Of a stretch of 56,971 nucleotides of DNA, positions 21,119 through 30,345 are shown piece by piece. The stretch lies in contig JAJPJV010000012.1 of the NCBI GenBank assembly GCA_021324045.1, forward strand, positions 1-56,971, in the 5' to 3' direction. Source of the stretch: Actinomycetota bacterium (lineage in GTDB: Bacteria > Actinomycetota > Acidimicrobiia > Acidimicrobiales > RAAP-2). The stretch's first letter is position 1, and the number at the start of each line of letters is the position of its first letter. Made by a program: the position numbers and the translations under genes. A model generated the notes under the pieces. That model was given only the letters and a program-made list of their open reading frames with translations. It was not told where the DNA came from and searched no databases.

Positions 21119-21703
21119 TCAGTATGGTGGCTGGAACACCCCCAGGAGCGTCGGTGACGTGAGCGCTTCCGCCCACGACCGAAGGCCTGGAAACGCGAAA
21201 ACGGCAAGCGCGCACGGCGGAAACGGGGTGATCGAACGCCGTTGGAGTCCCACCGGGCCTTTCATGGCATCCGCGTCAACGGGGTCCAATGCTTTCGCAG
21301 AAAGTCGTCCGACGAGGTCCTCGAACCCAGGGTTGTGCCCAACCACCATGATTGACGAAACTCCAGGATCGACCTTGGCGACTTCTTCGACCACCTGTTC
21401 GACCGAGGCCCCGTAGAGCGCTCGCAGGTACCGGATCTCGGGCTCCGGGTGACATCTCGCCAGAGCCAGGCTTGCCGTCTCACGCGTTCGCTCCGAGGTC
21501 GAACACAGGACCACCTGTGGCAGCTGATTTGACTGCAGGCCGAACCGATCGCCAGGTTGTCCGATGCGTCGGGCGAGCGCTCGGGCATCGTGGCGACCCC
21601 TCGGGGCAAGAGCTCGGTCGTGATCCGCCCCACCAGAGGGCGGATCATCCTTGGCTTTTGCGTGCCGAAGGATCCAAAGAAGCCGGCGCTGCTGATCAAA
21701 CAT
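21119..21703 (-). CDS. SixA-type histidine phosphatase
   Basis: A 194-residue single-domain branch-2 histidine phosphatase. The catalytic motif is [12 protein letters not shown] (about 9-20), where RHA replaces RHG, as in SixA. The second His is in [12 protein letters not shown] near residue 120, and [11 protein letters not shown] holds the second Arg. SixA proteins dephosphorylate His-containing phosphotransfer domains or the Npr PTS. Its start overlaps the end of recR by 8 bases, so it is co-transcribed in dnaX-recR-sixA. The target is unknown. Confidence 0.85.
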   Translation of the reverse strand: MFDQQRRLLWILRHAKAKDDPPSGGADHDRALAPRGRHDARALARRIGQPGDRFGLQSNQLPQVVLCSTSERTRETASLALARCHPEPEIRYLRALYGASVEQVVEEVAKVDPGVSSIMVVGHNPGFEDLVGRLSAKALDPVDADAMKGPVGLQRRSITPFPPCALAVFAFPGLRSWAEALTSPTLLGVFQPPY

Positions 21704-22292
21704 CGTGGCGTCCCTCCAAGGCTCGCCCCAACGTCAGCTCGTCGGCATACTCAAGATCACCCCCGACAGGAAGGCCACTGGCGATGCGGCTCACCCGCAC
21801 ATCGAGAGGACCGAGCAGTCGAGCGAGATACATCGCCGTTGCTTCTCCCTCAAGATTGGGGTTCGTGCACAAGATGACCTCGCGAACGGAATCCTCCTTC
21901 ACCCGGGAAACGAGTTCTTGAATGCGCAACTGCTCCGGGCCGACCCCCTCAAGTGGATTCAATGCCCCGTGCAGGACGTGGTATGTCCCCCCGAACCGGC
22001 GAGTCCGCTCCACCGCTGCGATGTCGCGAGGGTCCTCGACGACGCAAATGGTCCCAGCGTCACGTGAAGGGTCCGAACAGATCTCGCAGAGCTCATCGAC
22101 CTCGGCCACGTTGAAGCACCGCGGGCAAAAGGCAGTCCGTTCCTTTACGGCGATGATGGCCTCGGCCAAGCGCAAGGCGTCCTCGGAGGGGATCCGGAGC
22201 AAGTAGAAGGCGATGCGCTGAGCAGACTTGGGGCCAACCCCTGGCAATTTGCCGAGCTCGTCGACGAGCGCTCGCAAGGATGCGGTATACAT
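21696..22292 (-). CDS. recR: Recombination protein RecR
   Basis: A 198-residue RecFOR-pathway protein that loads RecA at gaps. The N-terminal helix-hairpin-helix [20 protein letters not shown] is at about 13-32. A four-Cys zinc finger follows (CPRCFN and CEIC, about 56-72), then the Toprim segment [13 protein letters not shown], and the C-terminal [22 protein letters not shown] is the standard RecR end. Length is normal. The gene starts 6 bases after the dnaX stop. Confidence 0.97.
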   Translation of the reverse strand: MYTASLRALVDELGKLPGVGPKSAQRIAFYLLRIPSEDALRLAEAIIAVKERTAFCPRCFNVAEVDELCEICSDPSRDAGTICVVEDPRDIAAVERTRRFGGTYHVLHGALNPLEGVGPEQLRIQELVSRVKEDSVREVILCTNPNLEGEATAMYLARLLGPLDVRVSRIASGLPVGGDLEYADELTLGRALEGRHDV

Positions 22293-22298
22293 CTTCGA

Positions 22299-24305
22299 CT
22301 ATCCAGGAACTTCCTCTGCCCCGGGAAACGCCTGGAGCAGTCGCGTTTGAACATAGGCGTCGAGCTCGAAGGGCTCCCCGGGGTCGCGTGGGTCGAAATC
22401 ATCGTCGTCATCCAGTGGTGGTGAGATGGAAGGATCTGCTCGGGATCCAGCACCAAGTCCTGGACCGCCCCTCGCTGATCCTCGATCCGCAGGGCGCCGG
22501 CGCCCCGACGGCGCTGGTCCCGCACGTTCCGAGAAATCGTCGACCACCAGCTTCAGCCGAACAGCCGTGCCGAAGTGTTCCGAGAGGGCCGCTTCGACCT
22601 GGGACTGCAGATCGATACAGCGTTCACGGTGCCTAGGAGTCGGCAGTGCAAACAGGGCGTGGGCGTCTTCGACACCAACAAAACGACCCGCGCTGAACAG
22701 CGCCTTGGCCCTTGCCGGCAGGGTACGCAGGACATGATCTCCCCAAGCCTGGACGAGGCTGTCACGATCAGGACATCCCAAGGCGCTTGCCGGAGCACCT
22801 TGTCCGTCTGAGTCATCACGGTCGCCGCTCGATTGGCCGGCTGGGTCCAGGACCGCCATTTCTTCGCTGGCATCCTTCGGGCTCTCGGCCATAGGCTCCA
22901 TGGAGGAGCTTGGCCCCGGGCGTGCCCCCGTACGGATCGTCTGAGGCTCTTGCGCCTGCTGCCCCAGTCGATTGCGCCGCAAGGCACCCAGCGTCGGGCG
23001 TGCGAGCGGATCCCCGTGGCCTCGCACAGATGGGTCGGGCGCAGAGGTCTCCCCCGAAGCGACCGTGGTCGGAGCTGGTTGGTCTGGCTCGAGGGCAGCG
23101 TCAGGCGAAGACGCCGGGATCGCAGCGGTACGACGTGGATGCGGTGAGGACGACCCTGCCGATTTCGGACCCGACGGGGCCCGCTGAGCCATTCCCGCAG
23201 TGAGGGCCTGCTCGACGCGACTGAGGCGCTCCGCCAGTGCAGCCGGCGAGGTGTCGAGCTCGTTGCGGCAAAGGCGCACCAGCGCCACTTCAAGAACGAC
23301 ACGGGGGTCAGGAGCATCCCGCATCTCTACCTGGGCCTGGCCGAGGACCTCCATCACCCGAACCAGCCGCGCCAGGCCGAGCATCCCCGCCTGCGCCGTC
23401 AAGCGATCTCGCTCGTCACCACTGACTTCGGCGAGCTGCGGAGCCAGCGCGAGCAAGAACGACTGTCGGAGATCGTCGATCACTTCACTCGCGAGCTGTT
23501 GGGGACCCCAACCGGAGGAGTGGAGCTTGGCGGCCGCGACGAGCACCCCCTCGACGTCGTTGTGGCCAAGGGCGTCGATGAGCGTACCCAGCTCCGGGCG
23601 GGCATCCTCGATTGCGCCCGAGGCGACAAGTTGGTCGAGTGCGGACAGGGCGTCTCTTGCAGACCCTCGCCCACGTCTCACCGCCAAGGACAGGGTCTCG
23701 TCGCTCAGATCGAGCGACGCCTGGGCGCTCACGGACTGCAGCAGCTCGAGCAAGGTCTGTGCAGGAAGCAAGCGGAACTCGTAATGCTGCGTCCTGCTAC
23801 GAAGGGTCGGGAGTGCCTTCTGCGGATCGGTGGTCGCCAGCACGAAGACGACATGCGCCGGTGGCTCTTCGAGCGTTTTGAGCAGGGCGTTCGATGCCGC
23901 GTTCGAGAGCATGTGCACCTCGTCGACGATGTAGACCTTCCAGCGGCCCGGCGTGGCAAGAGCCGCGTGGGCAATCAGCTCACGCATCGCGTCGACGCCG
24001 TTGTTCGAGGCGGCGTCGAGCTCGTGGACGTCTAGGGAAACCCCGTGGGCGATGTCGACGCAGGACTGGCAAACGCCACAGGGCTCACCTTCCTGGGGGC
24101 TCGCACAGTTGAGGGCGCGCGCCAGGATTCGCGCGGCCGAGGTTTTGCCGGTTCCGCGAGGACCGCTGAACAAATACGCGTGGGCGACGCGGCCGTCACG
24201 CACCGCACTGCGGAGGCCCTGCACGACATGAGGCTGGCCTCGAAGCTCTTCGAAACGGCCGGGACGAAACCGCCGGTAGAGCGACAGGTACGGCTCGTCA
24301 AGCAC
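22299..24305 (-). CDS. dnaX: DNA polymerase III subunits gamma/tau
   Basis: The 668-residue clamp-loader ATPase. Walker A GPRGTGKTS is at about 48, a four-Cys zinc module at about 68-84 (CASPQEGEPCGVCQSC), Walker B VYIVDEVHML near 127, sensor 1 LATTDPQK and the arginine-finger segment TLRSRTQHY. From about 370 to 510 runs a Pro/Ser/Ala-rich linker, and the C-terminal tau region ends with a strongly acidic DDDDDFDPRDPGEPFELD segment. A GTG start at 24305 with TAGGCT 7 bases upstream indicates a leaderless start. No obvious slippery frameshift site was identified. The SRP RNA gene lies directly upstream on the same strand. Confidence 0.95.
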   Translation of the reverse strand: MLDEPYLSLYRRFRPGRFEELRGQPHVVQGLRSAVRDGRVAHAYLFSGPRGTGKTSAARILARALNCASPQEGEPCGVCQSCVDIAHGVSLDVHELDAASNNGVDAMRELIAHAALATPGRWKVYIVDEVHMLSNAASNALLKTLEEPPAHVVFVLATTDPQKALPTLRSRTQHYEFRLLPAQTLLELLQSVSAQASLDLSDETLSLAVRRGRGSARDALSALDQLVASGAIEDARPELGTLIDALGHNDVEGVLVAAAKLHSSGWGPQQLASEVIDDLRQSFLLALAPQLAEVSGDERDRLTAQAGMLGLARLVRVMEVLGQAQVEMRDAPDPRVVLEVALVRLCRNELDTSPAALAERLSRVEQALTAGMAQRAPSGPKSAGSSSPHPRRTAAIPASSPDAALEPDQPAPTTVASGETSAPDPSVRGHGDPLARPTLGALRRNRLGQQAQEPQTIRTGARPGPSSSMEPMAESPKDASEEMAVLDPAGQSSGDRDDSDGQGAPASALGCPDRDSLVQAWGDHVLRTLPARAKALFSAGRFVGVEDAHALFALPTPRHRERCIDLQSQVEAALSEHFGTAVRLKLVVDDFSERAGPAPSGRRRPADRGSARGGPGLGAGSRADPSISPPLDDDDDFDPRDPGEPFELDAYVQTRLLQAFPGAEEVPG

Positions 24306-24312
24306 TCAGGCG

Positions 24313-24318
24313 AGCCTA
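24313..24318 (-). promoter_or_regulatory. TAGGCT -10 box of dnaX-recR-sixA (leaderless)
   Basis: TAGGCT is 7 bases upstream of the GTG at 24305 on the minus strand. It lies between the SRP RNA 3' end and dnaX. Confidence 0.45.
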
Positions 24319-24376
24319 TCTGCGGAACAGCGATCCACCGATGCCGCGAACGGAACGCCGCGCCGCTCGATGCGGC

Positions 24377-24472
24377 GGTCAGGTTGGCTACGGCACACGA
24401 CCGTTCCCGCTGAGAGCTGCTGCCTTCCGACCCTGACTCGGTTCACGGGCGACCGTTGCGTAGGACCCGGCC
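24377..24472 (-). ncRNA. ffs: Small signal recognition particle RNA (4.5S-type)
   Basis: The minus strand reads CGCAACGG, then CGTGAACC, GTCAGG, GGAAGG and AGCAGC with the spacing of the conserved SRP domain IV, as in mycobacterial ffs. The flanks can pair (CTACG near the 5' end with CGTAG near the 3' end) to close one long hairpin of about 96 bases. The exact ends are estimated. Placement next to dnaX and tRNA-Ser is the usual actinobacterial order. It is the RNA scaffold for Ffh in co-translational membrane targeting. Confidence 0.88.
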
Positions 24473-24570
24473 GCCGTATCCAGCGGCGGACGAACCCAGC
24501 ATACCGAGCTGCCTACAGGCGGCGAACGAGCCAGGGTTGCGTGGCACCGCTATAGCCTGTTGCACTCCAG

Positions 24571-24655
24571 GGAGGAGTGCGAGAGCGGCCGAATCGGCAC
24601 GACTGGAGATCGTGTGTGGGGCAACCCACCGTGGGTTCAAATCCCACCTCCTCCG
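24571..24655 (+). tRNA. tRNA-Ser(GGA)
   Basis: An 85-base class II tRNA. The acceptor GGAGGAG pairs with CTCCTCC, discriminator G. The anticodon stem CACGA/TCGTG around CTGGAGA gives anticodon GGA. It has a long variable arm (GTGGGGCAACCCAC) and the T-arm GGTTCAAATCC. A TATAGC box lies about 15 bases upstream. No CCA is encoded. Confidence 0.95.
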
Positions 24656-24658
24656 CCC

Positions 24659-25222
24659 ATGGCCATCGATCCGCGCCCTGGTATGAGTCCCAGATTGCCG
24701 CCCAGCGCACCGCCTGGACCCATGCCGGGGGGGGCGCCAGACGCTACCGCCATCATCGGAGCAGAACCGTCTTCAGAGCGCGCAGCCATGCGACTCGCCC
24801 TGCTCGAAGCTCGAGCGGCTCTCGAGCACGACGACGTCCCGGTCGGAGCCGTGGTCCTCGTCGAGGGCCGAGTCATTGCTGCTCGTCACAACGAACGCGA
24901 GCTGACGGGGGATCCAACCGCGCATGCAGAACTGCTGGCCCTGCGCGATGCAGCCCATGCAGCTGGCAACTGGCGGCTTGGCGCCGCGCAGGTCGTCGTG
25001 ACCTTGGAGCCGTGCCCGATGTGCGCCGGTGCGCTTGTCGGGGCACGTGTCTCCCGCTTGGTCTTCGGGGCATCCGACCCTCGCGCGGGCGCCTGCGGAT
25101 CGCTCTACAACCTCTGCACTGATCCCCGCCTCAACCACGAGGTCTCAGTGCGCGGAGGTATCCTCGAAGAGGAGTGCAGCCAGCTGCTGACCTCGTTCTT
25201 CGCACGGCGGCGTGTCCGTTAA
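24659..25222 (+). CDS. tadA: tRNA-specific adenosine deaminase (TadA-like)
   Basis: A zinc deaminase predicted to convert A34 of tRNA-Arg(ACG) to inosine. The zinc and catalytic motif HAE lies in DPTAHAELLALRDA and the Cys pair in LEPCPMCAGAL. DVPVGAVVLVEGRVIAARHNERE is the standard N-terminal strand pair. The start is uncertain. The ATG at 24659, just past tRNA-Ser, gives a Pro-rich 40-residue leader; the ATG at 24788 (RLALLEARAAL) would match the usual family start. It probably reads through from the tRNA promoter. Confidence 0.9.
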   Translation: MAIDPRPGMSPRLPPSAPPGPMPGGAPDATAIIGAEPSSERAAMRLALLEARAALEHDDVPVGAVVLVEGRVIAARHNERELTGDPTAHAELLALRDAAHAAGNWRLGAAQVVVTLEPCPMCAGALVGARVSRLVFGASDPRAGACGSLYNLCTDPRLNHEVSVRGGILEEECSQLLTSFFARRRVR

Positions 25223-25727
25223 CCCCTGCGGAAAGGTGGGGGCCGTCGGGCACCTCCAAGTGGTAGCTGTGCCCGGCTGCCTCCAACGATCACCCGTTGG
25301 GACCGAAGCTGGACTCGTTCCGCTGAGCTCGACGAGGCCAGCGCCAAGTCCGCAACCCAGCGGCCGCCGACGCCGTTGTTCGACTTCAGGGCACTGAATG
25401 ACATGGGCACGCGGTGAGGCCCGAAGACACCAGCGCCTGTGACGGGGTCGTGTAGGAGGTCATCACGGCAAGCGCCCGGTCGGACCCCACCGCTCCGTTG
25501 CCCCAACGCCAACCTCTTGTTATCCACGACAGGCTTCTGCAAGATGGACCAGGCCTTGCTCGTGGGCAATCGGCTATGCGCCAGATGTGCCCAAGTGAGC
25601 ATTCGCCGACACGTCAACGCCCCTACGGGAGGCGAACACGGAGCGGGGAACCATGCACGTCAACCCCGCTTCGGCCAAGTGACCGTCCACGATGACGGCG
25701 TCGAACCGTAGAGTACAAATGGCTGCT
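25223..25727. other. Spacer without a supported gene
   Basis: About 500 bases between tadA and tRNA-Ser(CGA). A CCAACG-N6-CGTTGG hairpin at 25283-25300 may end tadA transcription. A minus-strand open frame covers 25219-25617 but has no recognisable domain, no start signal and no family pattern. It could be a decayed gene. Confidence 0.5.
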
Positions 25728-25818
25728 GGAGGGATGCGAGAGTGGCCGAATCGGGCGGTCTCGAAAACCGTTGTGCCTGTCATGGGTACCGTGGGTTCGA
25801 ATCCCACTCCCTCCGCCA
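25728..25818 (+). tRNA. tRNA-Ser(CGA), CCA encoded
   Basis: A class II tRNA. The acceptor GGAGGGA pairs with TCCCTCC, discriminator G, and CCA at 25816-25818 is encoded, unlike the other tRNAs here. The anticodon stem GCGGT/ACCGT around CTCGAAA gives anticodon CGA. It has a long variable arm and the T-arm GGTTCGAATCC. Confidence 0.95.
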
Positions 25819-25945
25819 TCTCCCATCCCTCCGGTCTGCAAGCAAGCTGGTGGGGGTGCGAGTGCCCTGATGCGGTGCGCGCCGCCACCACGGCTTCGAG
25901 CGCCCTCGAGACCCGGGCGCCTCGAGAACGAGCTCGCGGGTCTCG

Positions 25946-26893
25946 TCACGAAGGATCGTTCGGTCGGTCGCGGGTCTCAAGCCAACGCCGCAGCCCTGCG
26001 GCATTGGAGTGTACGCCGCTCATGACCTCGAACTTCTCACGGTGCTCGGCGGGGACGGATTGGACCGAGACGCCGAAACGCTCGTCGAGTGCGACGGCAA
26101 TGTCCTTGCCTTCGCGATAAGCGACCTCTGCCGTCTCCGCCCACTGCCTGAGCACCGCTTCTGCCTCGACAAGCAGCGTCGTCGGGTCTGGTAAGAGACC
26201 GTAGTGAGCAAGGGCGATCGCCGTCGGCCGGCGTTGCGCAAAGCGCGCCAGCGAGTGCAAAGCTTGATCGAGATCGAAGTCGGGCGGAGGTGTCGCTGGC
26301 CGGAGGACCCCGACGTCAGGCAATCGTACGCCCACGGCATCGCCAGCAAAGAGGATCCCGGTCACTGAATCGTGCAATCCCAGATGATGCTTGGCGTGGC
26401 CCGGAGAATCGATAGCGGTCAATGTCCGCCCAGGCCCCACGCGGATCTGCTCTCCGTCTTCCAGAACGTGAATTCGCTCGGGCGCCGTGGGCTCCAGCCG
26501 CCCATAGAGGGAGTCGAGCAGCGGACCGTATACGCGACCGGCCGAGCTCACCAGCCGCTGTGGGTCTGCCAGATGCCGTGCTCCTTTCGGGTGCACGTAC
26601 ACCGTGGCCGACGGGAACGCCCGTGCCACGTCGCCGACCCCTCCCGCATGATCCAGGTGGATATGCGTGACGACGACGCTGGCGAGATCCGACGCGCCGA
26701 TCCCAACACGGCCGAGCGCGTCGAGCAGCACAGGGACCGAGCTCTGACTGCCGGTTTCCACCAGCACCGGTGCCGGACCTTCAAGGAGATACCCGGCAGT
26801 CACTGATCGCCACCCCCCGAGGAGGGTGTCGACCTCGAGAACCCCGTCGGCGATGCGCGTCGGTACCGATTGTGCTCCTTTGTCTTCGGGCAC
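25946..26893 (-). CDS. MBL-fold metallo-hydrolase
   Basis: 315 residues with a complete metallo-beta-lactamase metal site: HxHxDH in VVVTHIHLDHAGG (about 75-87), the third His in IDSPGHAKHHLG, the bridging Asp in LFAGDAVGVRL and a late His in LAHYGLLPD. The C-terminal 80 residues are helical. The fold suits hydrolysis of thioesters, lactones or phosphodiesters, or a glyoxalase II-like role, but the substrate cannot be read. The start is a GTG at 26893 with AGGAG about 10 bases upstream. It is downstream of the glucose dehydrogenase gene on the same strand with an 89-base gap, so a lactonase role is conceivable but not shown. Confidence 0.82.
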   Translation of the reverse strand: MPEDKGAQSVPTRIADGVLEVDTLLGGWRSVTAGYLLEGPAPVLVETGSQSSVPVLLDALGRVGIGASDLASVVVTHIHLDHAGGVGDVARAFPSATVYVHPKGARHLADPQRLVSSAGRVYGPLLDSLYGRLEPTAPERIHVLEDGEQIRVGPGRTLTAIDSPGHAKHHLGLHDSVTGILFAGDAVGVRLPDVGVLRPATPPPDFDLDQALHSLARFAQRRPTAIALAHYGLLPDPTTLLVEAEAVLRQWAETAEVAYREGKDIAVALDERFGVSVQSVPAEHREKFEVMSGVHSNAAGLRRWLETRDRPNDPS

Positions 26894-26982
26894 TTCGCCG
26901 GGTCTCCTTCTCCCCTCGTCCTATCGGGGTTGCCCTTCGAACGCATCGAGGCGCCGACTTCCCCGGGCAAACACTGGGCCGC

Positions 26983-28032
26983 TCAATGTTCGGCGACCTC
27001 GACGACTACCTTCACATCGTCTGGCGAACGGTCTAGCGCGTCAGCCCACCGCTGGAGCGGGACTCTGCGCGAGATGAGCCGCTCAAGCCACGAGCGATCA
27101 GCTTTCGCAAGGGCATCCGCCGCTGCCTCGTAATGACGCCGGTTCGCGTTGACCGAGCCCACGACCACCTCGTTCTCGAGCACCATCGAACGATTCAGGT
27201 CCCCGGCATCGATCCCGAGGGTACGGCCTCCCGACGACACGCCAGTCAGGCAAACGACCCCACCAGGTCCGATGTGCTCCATCGCGTCGAACACAAGGGA
27301 TCCCACCCCCGTGCACTCGATGATCACGTCGGGGTTCTTCCGAGCTTCGCTGATCGCGCCGGTGTGGTACTCGGCACCGAGCGCCCGAACCAGCTCGGGC
27401 TTCACCCCCTGGACCATCTGGTCGATCACATGGACCTCCAGCCCCCTTTGGACTCCGAGTAACGCTGCCAGCAGCCCAACGGGTCCGGCCCCGGTCACCA
27501 CCACGCTCGACGGTGACCAGTGAGCCCGGTTCCCGATTCGTTCCACCTGTTCCCAGGCCTTGGCGACCACACTGGTGGGCTCGAGGAGGACCCCAAGCAA
27601 CCCGAGGGTAGGGTCGACCTTCACCACAAAGTCCGGCGTGATCCGATAGCGCTCGGAAAGGTAGCCGTCGTGCTGCTTGATGCCGCGCTCGGTGTACTGT
27701 CCGTTCCGACAGAAGTCCCACTCCCCGACGGCGCAGTTCGAGCAGGGGACCGGATCCGGGCGGCGGACGATGCCGACCACCAGGTCGTCCTTGGCTACTG
27801 CTCCGCCAATGGGAGCTTCGAGCACTCGACCGAGGGATTCGTGACCCAGGACGAGCCGGTCCTTCCCAGGAGGCGCCCACCCGTAGCGGCCTGAAACGAT
27901 CTCAGCGTCGGTGCCGCAAATCCCGATCGCGATCGTTTCGACGAGCACCGGTCCGTCGGAGTCAGGCGGCTCCTCCACGTCGGACAGCTCGGCAGTCCCC
28001 GCCTGCATTGGCACAACGGTCAGCGCTTTCAT
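26983..28032 (-). CDS. Glucose 1-dehydrogenase-like zinc alcohol dehydrogenase
   Basis: A 349-residue medium-chain dehydrogenase. The catalytic-zinc ligands sit in GICGTDAEI (Cys near 39) and LGHESLGRV (His-Glu near 64-65). The structural-lobe Cys cluster is PCSNCAVGEWDFC. The NAD(P) fold is VVVTGAGPVGLLAAL. The blocks YTERGIKQHDGYLSERY and LLEPTSVVAKAWEQ are specific to the archaeal-type glucose dehydrogenase group, which oxidises glucose to gluconolactone. Its ATG overlaps the GH15 stop (ATGA), so the enzyme that frees glucose and the one that oxidises it are coupled. Confidence 0.88.
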   Translation of the reverse strand: MKALTVVPMQAGTAELSDVEEPPDSDGPVLVETIAIGICGTDAEIVSGRYGWAPPGKDRLVLGHESLGRVLEAPIGGAVAKDDLVVGIVRRPDPVPCSNCAVGEWDFCRNGQYTERGIKQHDGYLSERYRITPDFVVKVDPTLGLLGVLLEPTSVVAKAWEQVERIGNRAHWSPSSVVVTGAGPVGLLAALLGVQRGLEVHVIDQMVQGVKPELVRALGAEYHTGAISEARKNPDVIIECTGVGSLVFDAMEHIGPGGVVCLTGVSSGGRTLGIDAGDLNRSMVLENEVVVGSVNANRRHYEAAADALAKADRSWLERLISRRVPLQRWADALDRSPDDVKVVVEVAEH

Positions 28033-30197
28033 CGGTCAACCTTTCGCGGGCGTTCGCCGGAGTCGTTCGCATCGCCTGCCGGGCGATCCTGGACATGATC
28101 TCGGTGTCCCGGGTCGACGTTCGAACGGGGATCGCCATCGGGTCCGTTGCCGGCACCATGTGCGACGGTCCCGCCTGCGTCAGTGCCGTTCGAGCCACTT
28201 TTCGCCTCCGGCGAGGACCCGATCAACGATCGCACTTTGGAGGCAAGGTGCGGCACGGTCACTCGTCGTTGGTGTCGATCGTCCCTCGCCTCGCCCGTCA
28301 GCACTCGCCACGGAAGAGCGCTCACTCTCCCTAGCGAGGCAAACTGACCCCCGAGGTGCGCCCTCACCAACCGGCGCGCCTTGCCGTCCTCCTCCGAGAG
28401 CTCTGCGAGTGGCGGCATCCGATGCCCGACCAACCGACAGGCGGTATTGACCAGCGACACGTGAGAAAAGGCTTGAGGAAAGTTCCCGACGAGTCGGGCA
28501 TGGACCGGGTCGTACTCCTCGGAGAGAAGACCCAAGTCATTGCGAACGGTGAGCAGGCGTTCGAACATCTTTCGTGCATCCTCGTGACGGCCGATCATGT
28601 GCAAGCTATCGGCCAACCAAAAGGAACACGCGAGGAACGCACCCTCGCGGCCGGTCAAGCCGTCGACTGTCCCCTCGTCGCTCGTTCGGTAACGGAGCAC
28701 GAACCCGTCGACGACCAGTTCGCGTTCGATCGCCTCGACGGTCGAGATCACGCGGGGATCGCTCGGTGGGAGAAAGCCCACCATGGGGATCATCAAGATG
28801 CTGGCATCGAGCTCGTCGGAGCCGTAGTACTGGGTGAATGCCTGCTTCGAGGGGTTGTAGCCCTTCTCGAGGACCTCGGCTCGGATCTCGTCGCGCAACG
28901 CTCGCCAACGCTCCAACGGTCCGTCGAGGTCGGGCCACTCCTCCAAGGTGCGGACCGCACGATCGAGGGCAACCCAGGCCATGACCTTGGAATGGGTGAA
29001 ATGCCGACGCGGGCCGCGGACCTCCCAGATCCCGTCGTCCGGATGTCGCCATCCATCCTCGAGAAATTCGATAAGGGCACGCTGAAGGCCCCACACCGCG
29101 CGGCTGTGAACGCCGTCGAACGAGCTCCCGGCATAGAGCGCGGACATCACCTCTCCGTAGACATCCAGCTGGTACTGGTTCGAAGCGGCGTTCCCGACAC
29201 GAACAGGGGTAGACCCCTCATATCCAGGGAGCCAGTCGATCTCCCACTCCTCGAGCCGGCGCTCCCCCGAGGGCCCATACATGATCTGGAGTTTGGTGAC
29301 ATCGCCCGAAGCGGCACGAAGCAGCCAATCTCTCCATGCAATGGCCTCCTCGTGGTAGCCGCCGTTCGTCAGCGCCTCAAGGGTCAAGGTCGCATCGCGA
29401 AGCCAGCAGTACCGGTAGTCCCAGTTCCGGTTCCCCCCCAGGCTCTCGGGGAGCGAGGTAGTCGCTGCGGCAACGATGCCCCCCGTGGGCTCGTAGGTCA
29501 GCGCCTTGAGGGTGATGAGCGACCGCAGCACCGCGTCACGGTATTCACCCTCGTAGGTGCAGGCATCGGACCAGGCGCACCACCAAGCTTCAGTCGTCTC
29601 GACCGCATACCACGGGTCGATCGGTCTGGGCGGCGACTCGTGCGAGGGGTACCAGGTCAATGTGAAGGGCACCTGCTGACCTTCACGCATGGTGAATTCG
29701 GCGACTGTCTTCATGCCCTCGCCGTGGGTCCTGACGCGGCTCCACATGGCCAGTGAGTCTGGACCCGTGGTTGCCGTGAGCAACCCGTCGTGCCGGGTGA
29801 CCCAGGGAATCATCTCTCCGTATCCGAACCGGACGCACAGCTCCATCCGAACCGGGATCTCTCCTCGAACTGCTTCGACCACCCGGATGACCTGGGGACT
29901 GGCCTCCCGAATCGGCATGCAGTCAGTAACCCGCAAGGTCCCGCCGGGAGTATCGAACTCGGTCTCAAGCACAAGCGTCCCCGGCCGGTAGCGGCGACGC
30001 GTCGCCACGACGGAACCGGGGCCTCCGGCAGGAGCGATTCGCCAGTAGCCGTGGTCCTCGGTGCCGAGCAAGCGGGCAAAGCAGGCCGCCGAGTCAAAGC
30101 GCGGGAGACACAGCCAGTCGATAGAGCCGTCTCTGCCAACCAGGGCGGCCGTGTGCAGATCGCCGATCACCCCGTAGTCTTCGATCGGCGAGCTCAC
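28029..30197 (-). CDS. Glycoside hydrolase family 15 protein (glucoamylase/trehalase type)
   Basis: 722 residues, cytoplasmic (no signal peptide). The N-terminus SSPIEDYGVIGDLHTAALVG with WLCLPRFDS is the classical bacterial GH15 start, and the beta-sandwich domain runs to about 250. The (alpha/alpha)6 barrel has NWDYRYCWLRDAT, the general-acid Glu in DDGIWEVRG and the base Glu in LSEEYDP. Members split alpha-glucans or trehalose, releasing beta-glucose. The final 85 residues are a disordered Gly/Asp/Arg-rich tail not typical of the family. The GTG at 30197 is chosen by homology; a TTG 3 codons upstream is possible. It is coupled to the glucose dehydrogenase downstream. Confidence 0.92.
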   Translation of the reverse strand: MSSPIEDYGVIGDLHTAALVGRDGSIDWLCLPRFDSAACFARLLGTEDHGYWRIAPAGGPGSVVATRRRYRPGTLVLETEFDTPGGTLRVTDCMPIREASPQVIRVVEAVRGEIPVRMELCVRFGYGEMIPWVTRHDGLLTATTGPDSLAMWSRVRTHGEGMKTVAEFTMREGQQVPFTLTWYPSHESPPRPIDPWYAVETTEAWWCAWSDACTYEGEYRDAVLRSLITLKALTYEPTGGIVAAATTSLPESLGGNRNWDYRYCWLRDATLTLEALTNGGYHEEAIAWRDWLLRAASGDVTKLQIMYGPSGERRLEEWEIDWLPGYEGSTPVRVGNAASNQYQLDVYGEVMSALYAGSSFDGVHSRAVWGLQRALIEFLEDGWRHPDDGIWEVRGPRRHFTHSKVMAWVALDRAVRTLEEWPDLDGPLERWRALRDEIRAEVLEKGYNPSKQAFTQYYGSDELDASILMIPMVGFLPPSDPRVISTVEAIERELVVDGFVLRYRTSDEGTVDGLTGREGAFLACSFWLADSLHMIGRHEDARKMFERLLTVRNDLGLLSEEYDPVHARLVGNFPQAFSHVSLVNTACRLVGHRMPPLAELSEEDGKARRLVRAHLGGQFASLGRVSALPWRVLTGEARDDRHQRRVTVPHLASKVRSLIGSSPEAKSGSNGTDAGGTVAHGAGNGPDGDPRSNVDPGHRDHVQDRPAGDANDSGERPRKVDR

Positions 30198-30345
30198 TGG
30201 CAGCAATTCTTAGCGCTTGGCTTGCTACTCGGTGCGCCGGCTCGTCCGGTACCCGGGCACGAGCAGGATGGGCACTGATCGCGAACACAGGGATCGCCAC
30301 CAACGGCGGCCGTGACCTCGATCGCCCGGTGTGCCATACCCCCTT

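Noticed and set aside
25219-25617. 132-residue minus-strand frame downstream of tadA
   Set aside because: No recognisable family, ribosome site or promoter box; kept only as spacer description.
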